Assembly (NCBI GenBank): GCA_023423405.1
Contig: JAFAFR010000098.1
Location: 1-64,000 of the forward strand
Origin: Bacteroidota bacterium
GTDB taxonomy: Bacteria; Bacteroidota; Bacteroidia; Chitinophagales; Chitinophagaceae
Direction: 5' to 3'
Length of the DNA: 64,000 bases
This document shows, piece after piece, positions 61,046-64,000 of this stretch. A program made the position numbers and the translations under genes. Within the stretch, counting starts at the first letter, position 1. Every line of letters begins with the position of its first letter. The notes beneath the pieces are model-generated. The model had not been told where the DNA came from, made no database searches, and saw only the letters and a list, made by a program, of their open reading frames with translations.

Positions 61046-62395
61046 TTAGCAGTTGAATGACTTTGATGATATATCCAGAAAAACGTCGATTTCATTCAGG
61101 AGTTTGGGATCAGCTAGGTGCGGTGCTTTACTATCGATTATTTTTCCCGATTTATCAAGCAGTATTGATCTTGGTAGTGCAAATATTCCCAATGACTCGA
61201 GGTCTGGCGAGAGAAGAAAGTAGTCGTCTTTTGTTAATCGTTTCAAGCTATTTTTCCACTCATTTAGTCCCCCATCAACTTTAATGGTTATGAACACGAT
61301 TTCGTCGTTCTTGTATCTCGTTCTTACGTAGTCTATCTTTTTTAAGTTCTCTATGCATGGGGCGCACCATGTCGCCCAAAAGTCAATGTACAAGAATTTT
61401 CCTTTTAAAGCACGGATGAATATGTCTTCTTCTTCTATATTTTTTATAACCACGGAATCAATGTAAGTGTATATTTTCCTTTCGGTGTTCCACGCTGCCA
61501 GTATAGCATGTTGATGGCCTTTGTCTTTTATGTTCTCAATAATTGCCTGTATGTCCGATTCATCGAATATTTTATCATTTGAAAGAACGGCGTTGTACAG
61601 GTCATTATCGCGAACCCACTCTTCCACTTCTTTGCTCACACATTCTTTCGTTCGGCGGTTGTGCTTTACTATTTTTTCAATCACGTACCTGAATTCAAAC
61701 ATGTCCAGATACTGCGTTTTAATATTTCTGCACTCGATGGTTGAAAATACAGGTTTTACAAAGGCTTCCAGGGAATCAACTATAGCCTCGATTCTTCCTA
61801 TACTTGAGGCTGTGTTGCTGGTGAAGGTGCTCACCAGGTGAATATAGCTGCTTATTAAGTGGGATTTCAATCTGATCTGTTCATGGTTTCTGAAGTAAGT
61901 ATCTTTTGTTGGGAGTTCTGCCAGGCTTTTTCTGAAATTTTCATATCTGCTGGATATGACGGGAAGGTTGATTTGGAAGTTGTCCTGATTCAGCAGGCGA
62001 ATTGGTAAAAATGATCCATGTTTTGCAGACGGTAATGTTTGCAAATAGCTATTTTCAAGTGCGACGGTTCCGGAGAATGTTGGTGTGGATTTGTTTTTTG
62101 TTAGTCTAATAAATAACGAATCATTTGGCTTTAAGTATAACAAAAGTTTGTTTAGCTTGAGGTAGGTTGGCCTTGCAAGTTCAATCTTAAAGTGAATAGT
62201 TTTGTCACTTTCCGATATCTCGGGAGATATATACTTTTCAATATTCCCAATATCAGTAGTTAATATGGACAGGTTGAAATGGGGCTGCTCTGATTCCGGA
62301 CCTTCGGTGCTTATTGCTATAATTGAATTTTTGTGTTGGGCAAAATCAGGGACCCCTTGAAGAATAGATAATGCTATCAATAGTAGGTATTTCAT
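61046..62395 (-). CDS. TlpA-like thioredoxin-fold protein (AT-rich patch)
   Basis: 449 residues. Signal peptide MKYLLLIALSILQGVPDFA, a long N-terminal part of about 300 residues without a named domain (beta-rich start, helical end), then the TlpA domain with FLYIDFWATWCAPCIENL (Cys344, Cys347) and FALPRSILLDKSGKI (cis-Pro). Periplasmic disulfide reductase by family. Codon use is clearly more AT-rich (many TTT, ATT, AAT, TTA codons) than the genes before 61 kb or after 63.3 kb, which suggests recent transfer or a distinct expression class. A DUF4369-like stub is divergent from it. Confidence 0.85.
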   Translation of the reverse strand: MKYLLLIALSILQGVPDFAQHKNSIIAISTEGPESEQPHFNLSILTTDIGNIEKYISPEISESDKTIHFKIELARPTYLKLNKLLLYLKPNDSLFIRLTKNKSTPTFSGTVALENSYLQTLPSAKHGSFLPIRLLNQDNFQINLPVISSRYENFRKSLAELPTKDTYFRNHEQIRLKSHLISSYIHLVSTFTSNTASSIGRIEAIVDSLEAFVKPVFSTIECRNIKTQYLDMFEFRYVIEKIVKHNRRTKECVSKEVEEWVRDNDLYNAVLSNDKIFDESDIQAIIENIKDKGHQHAILAAWNTERKIYTYIDSVVIKNIEEEDIFIRALKGKFLYIDFWATWCAPCIENLKKIDYVRTRYKNDEIVFITIKVDGGLNEWKNSLKRLTKDDYFLLSPDLESLGIFALPRSILLDKSGKIIDSKAPHLADPKLLNEIDVFLDISSKSFNC

Positions 62396-62588
62396 TACGC
62401 GTTGGTCTCCACCAAGAGATTGTTTGGCTTCAATTTAATTTGGACTGTTTATCGTGAGCCTTCCTTTTTGTTAATAAATATAGAAAATCAGTCGGCGAAG
62501 TGACTTTATCCTGTATTTCCGTAGTTAACCTGTATATTTAGTTTAATTGAAAAACGTCGCTGCGTAGCCGTTTAATTGGTGTTTGTTT

Positions 62589-63206
62589 ATGAGGTTTATA
62601 TCTACAGCGTTGGTATTCTTATCAAACATGGTTATGTCATATTCTCAGGATTCCACAAATCTATCCCTGAGAGTGAATGGTATGCACGACGATAAATTGG
62701 TTTTGTTGTCTAAGCTGGGTGGATATGATGTAATAGATACCATTAGATTGTATTCGGGCGCTGGCAGCAAGCACTTATTATTGGACGAGTCGAATTTGTA
62801 TTTTCTCAGAATTGGCGATACAGGAAAGGTTATTTATACGCATGTTTTTATGCAACCCAATGAGGACATTGCTTTTGAGGTTGATACGGCCGGATCTGTT
62901 TCCGCCATTAGGGGAGGAGACGTGGCTGCGGCCCAGTTTGGGTTTTATTCGATGGCAAGGTCCCCGGATTTTTCTCAGATTCAACCAGGCGATAAGGAAG
63001 AAAAGTATATAAAAATTCGCGATTGGTTACAACAAAATAGGGATAGCCCCTTTTCAGCGGTAGTGATTTATTTCTATTGGTCTGAATTCGACGTCTCACA
63101 AATTAAGGCGCTTGTGGCGTCTTTATCAGAAAAGGCAAAGGAAAAAAACGCAGCATTGAGGTTCCTGGAGAGGGAGTTGGTGAAAAAGGAACGAGCATCG
63201 TATTAG
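62589..63206 (+). CDS. DUF4369-like secreted protein without thioredoxin domain
   Basis: 205 residues from the ATG at 62589. Signal peptide (MRFISTALVFLSNMVMSYSQ); the next 100 residues (LRVNGMHDDKLVLLSKLGG, DTIRLYSGAGSKHLLLDESNLYFLRI, VFMQPNEDIAFEVDTAGSV) look like the DUF4369 domain that normally precedes a TlpA thioredoxin domain. Here the chain continues with a helical region and stops; no CxxC motif and no thioredoxin remnant appear in any frame before 63.35 kb. It may be a shortened relative or a partner of the divergent TlpA-like gene. AT-rich like its neighbour. Weak confidence in the domain name. Confidence 0.7.
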   Translation: MRFISTALVFLSNMVMSYSQDSTNLSLRVNGMHDDKLVLLSKLGGYDVIDTIRLYSGAGSKHLLLDESNLYFLRIGDTGKVIYTHVFMQPNEDIAFEVDTAGSVSAIRGGDVAAAQFGFYSMARSPDFSQIQPGDKEEKYIKIRDWLQQNRDSPFSAVVIYFYWSEFDVSQIKALVASLSEKAKEKNAALRFLERELVKKERASY

Positions 63207-63356
63207 CGGCGTGCAGAGTCCTGCAGTTTAACCAATAGATATAGGTGATTGCCGTTTAATATTCAACCTGTTGCCAATCTGAGGCGAGTCTGGACGAACT
63301 GTACAATCGATCAACCGGTAATCTTCTATCTTGGTTTTATACAGGCACACCAACCA

Positions 63357-63953
63357 TCAATATTTGAATGTCCACAATGGAAGCCCGCTTGCCGGGTCAG
63401 TCAGCTCCCGGAGCAGGGTAAAACCAAGGCTGCGGTAAAACGGAATATTGGATGGCCCCGCTGTTTCCAGGTACACCGCCGTCCCTTCCGCTGCGGCTTT
63501 TTTTATAACAGCCTGCATCAGTGCTCTTCCATAACCCTGCCCGCAAAAGGAGGGGTGCACACCGATCACCATGGTGTACCAGTGTGGTTGAGCCGCGTCT
63601 TCTGAATGAAATGGATCCAGAAAATCCATGACGCCGAAGAAGCGGTCCGCGGCTGCTTCACCCAATATGACAGGCAGGTTTCCCAGCCCTGCTTTTTCAG
63701 CCTTTTCCGGTGTTACTTCCGTGTGTCCGGGTGGCAGCCATACGGCTATGCCCTGCATATCGGGTGTTGTATGAACCTGCCCAAACAGCCAACCGTAGCG
63801 AATGACGGCTTCAAAATGAGCAGGCGACTTTTCTCTTCGCTCTGCAGCATCCGGAAACACATATTGCTGCAGGGGATCATTCATAAATGCATCCGACAGC
63901 ACCCGGCTGGCTGCTGCAATGTCTTTTTCAGCAATGGGAAGGATGGGAGTCAT
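63357..63953 (-). CDS. GNAT-family N-acetyltransferase
   Basis: 198 residues from the ATG at 63953 (a TTG three codons earlier is also in frame). MTPILPIAEKDIAAASRVLSDAFMNDP is the usual GNAT opening; the acetyl-CoA loop is IGVHPSFCGQGYGRALMQ (Q/R-x-x-G-x-G/A form) and PFYRSLGFTLL gives the C-terminal block. The acceptor is unknown. GC-rich again, so the AT-rich patch ends before it. Nothing recognisable lies in the last 47 bases of the window. Confidence 0.9.
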   Translation of the reverse strand: MTPILPIAEKDIAAASRVLSDAFMNDPLQQYVFPDAAERREKSPAHFEAVIRYGWLFGQVHTTPDMQGIAVWLPPGHTEVTPEKAEKAGLGNLPVILGEAAADRFFGVMDFLDPFHSEDAAQPHWYTMVIGVHPSFCGQGYGRALMQAVIKKAAAEGTAVYLETAGPSNIPFYRSLGFTLLRELTDPASGLPLWTFKY

Positions 63954-64000
63954 TTTGTTCAACTTATTTTACCACCGGGAAAATCTGTATCTATATAGGA

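Noticed and set aside
63207..63356. Hidden thioredoxin remnant after the DUF4369 stub
   Set aside because: No CxxC motif or similarity in any frame before the GNAT gene.

Overview
The window looks like a chromosomal segment of a Bacteroidota bacterium, most likely family Chitinophagaceae (inference). The evidence is Bacteroidota-type promoters (TTG, about 19-20 bp, then TAnnTTTG), no clear Shine-Dalgarno sequences, two TonB-dependent receptors with carboxypeptidase-like N-terminal domains, a T9SS-type sorting tail, DUF2807, DUF4403 and DUF4954 proteins, many SpII lipoproteins, and GC-rich codon use. Most of the window is ordinary core genome. No IS element, prophage, CRISPR array or toxin system was seen.

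Layout. 1-3.7 kb: a partial LuxC-type acyl-CoA reductase divergent from a 2x[4Fe-4S] ferredoxin, then ddl, a PASTA protein and a rhodanese, closed by a strong terminator that faces a 25-residue membrane miniprotein. 3.8-6.4 kb: a TonB-dependent receptor under a TPP riboswitch. 6.4-10.3 kb: two tandem DUF2807 paralogues, initiator tRNA-fMet, era and der. 10.4-16.5 kb: a TolC/MFP/RND efflux operon and a small Ala-rich lipoprotein. 16.5-26.6 kb: a T9SS cargo protein, then on the minus strand mgtE with an S9 peptidase, and glmS with DUF4954. 26.5-36 kb: a SET protein, the fmt-bestrophin-DUF4403 operon, an FKBP, a CPBP protease, pepT, SPFH, an ExbB/ExbD pair and prmC. 36-41.7 kb: a siderophore receptor with a PepSY membrane protein, and a cobalamin-type radical SAM protein. 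41.8-48.7 kb: a double thioredoxin-fold protein, a GMC oxidoreductase with its small subunit, EcsC, a ConA-like protein, a sugar isomerase and a GH26 mannanase. 48.7-54.7 kb: ribD, an IMPACT protein, YdcF, a membrane-anchored sigma-like fusion, 3-hydroxyacyl-CoA dehydrogenase and hemN. 54.7-61 kb: a NarL-type two-component system divergent from a giant lipoprotein. 61-63.2 kb: an AT-rich patch with a TlpA-like protein and a DUF4369-like stub, followed by a GNAT acetyltransferase.

The most interesting signals are: (i) a single-chain protein joining a sigma-70-like N-terminus, an anti-sigma-like W motif, an acidic linker and a C-terminal membrane helix (51.1-52.0 kb); (ii) the shared element CTACTACAAATTGA in front of both the response-regulator gene and the giant lipoprotein gene; (iii) the TPP riboswitch on an outer-membrane receptor, with a 16-bp palindrome at the predicted transcription start; (iv) a perfect LacI/PurR-type palindrome in the glmS promoter; (v) a possible glycoside 3-oxidation locus; and (vi) several genes whose -7 box lies exactly 4 nt before the start codon, suggesting leaderless mRNAs.
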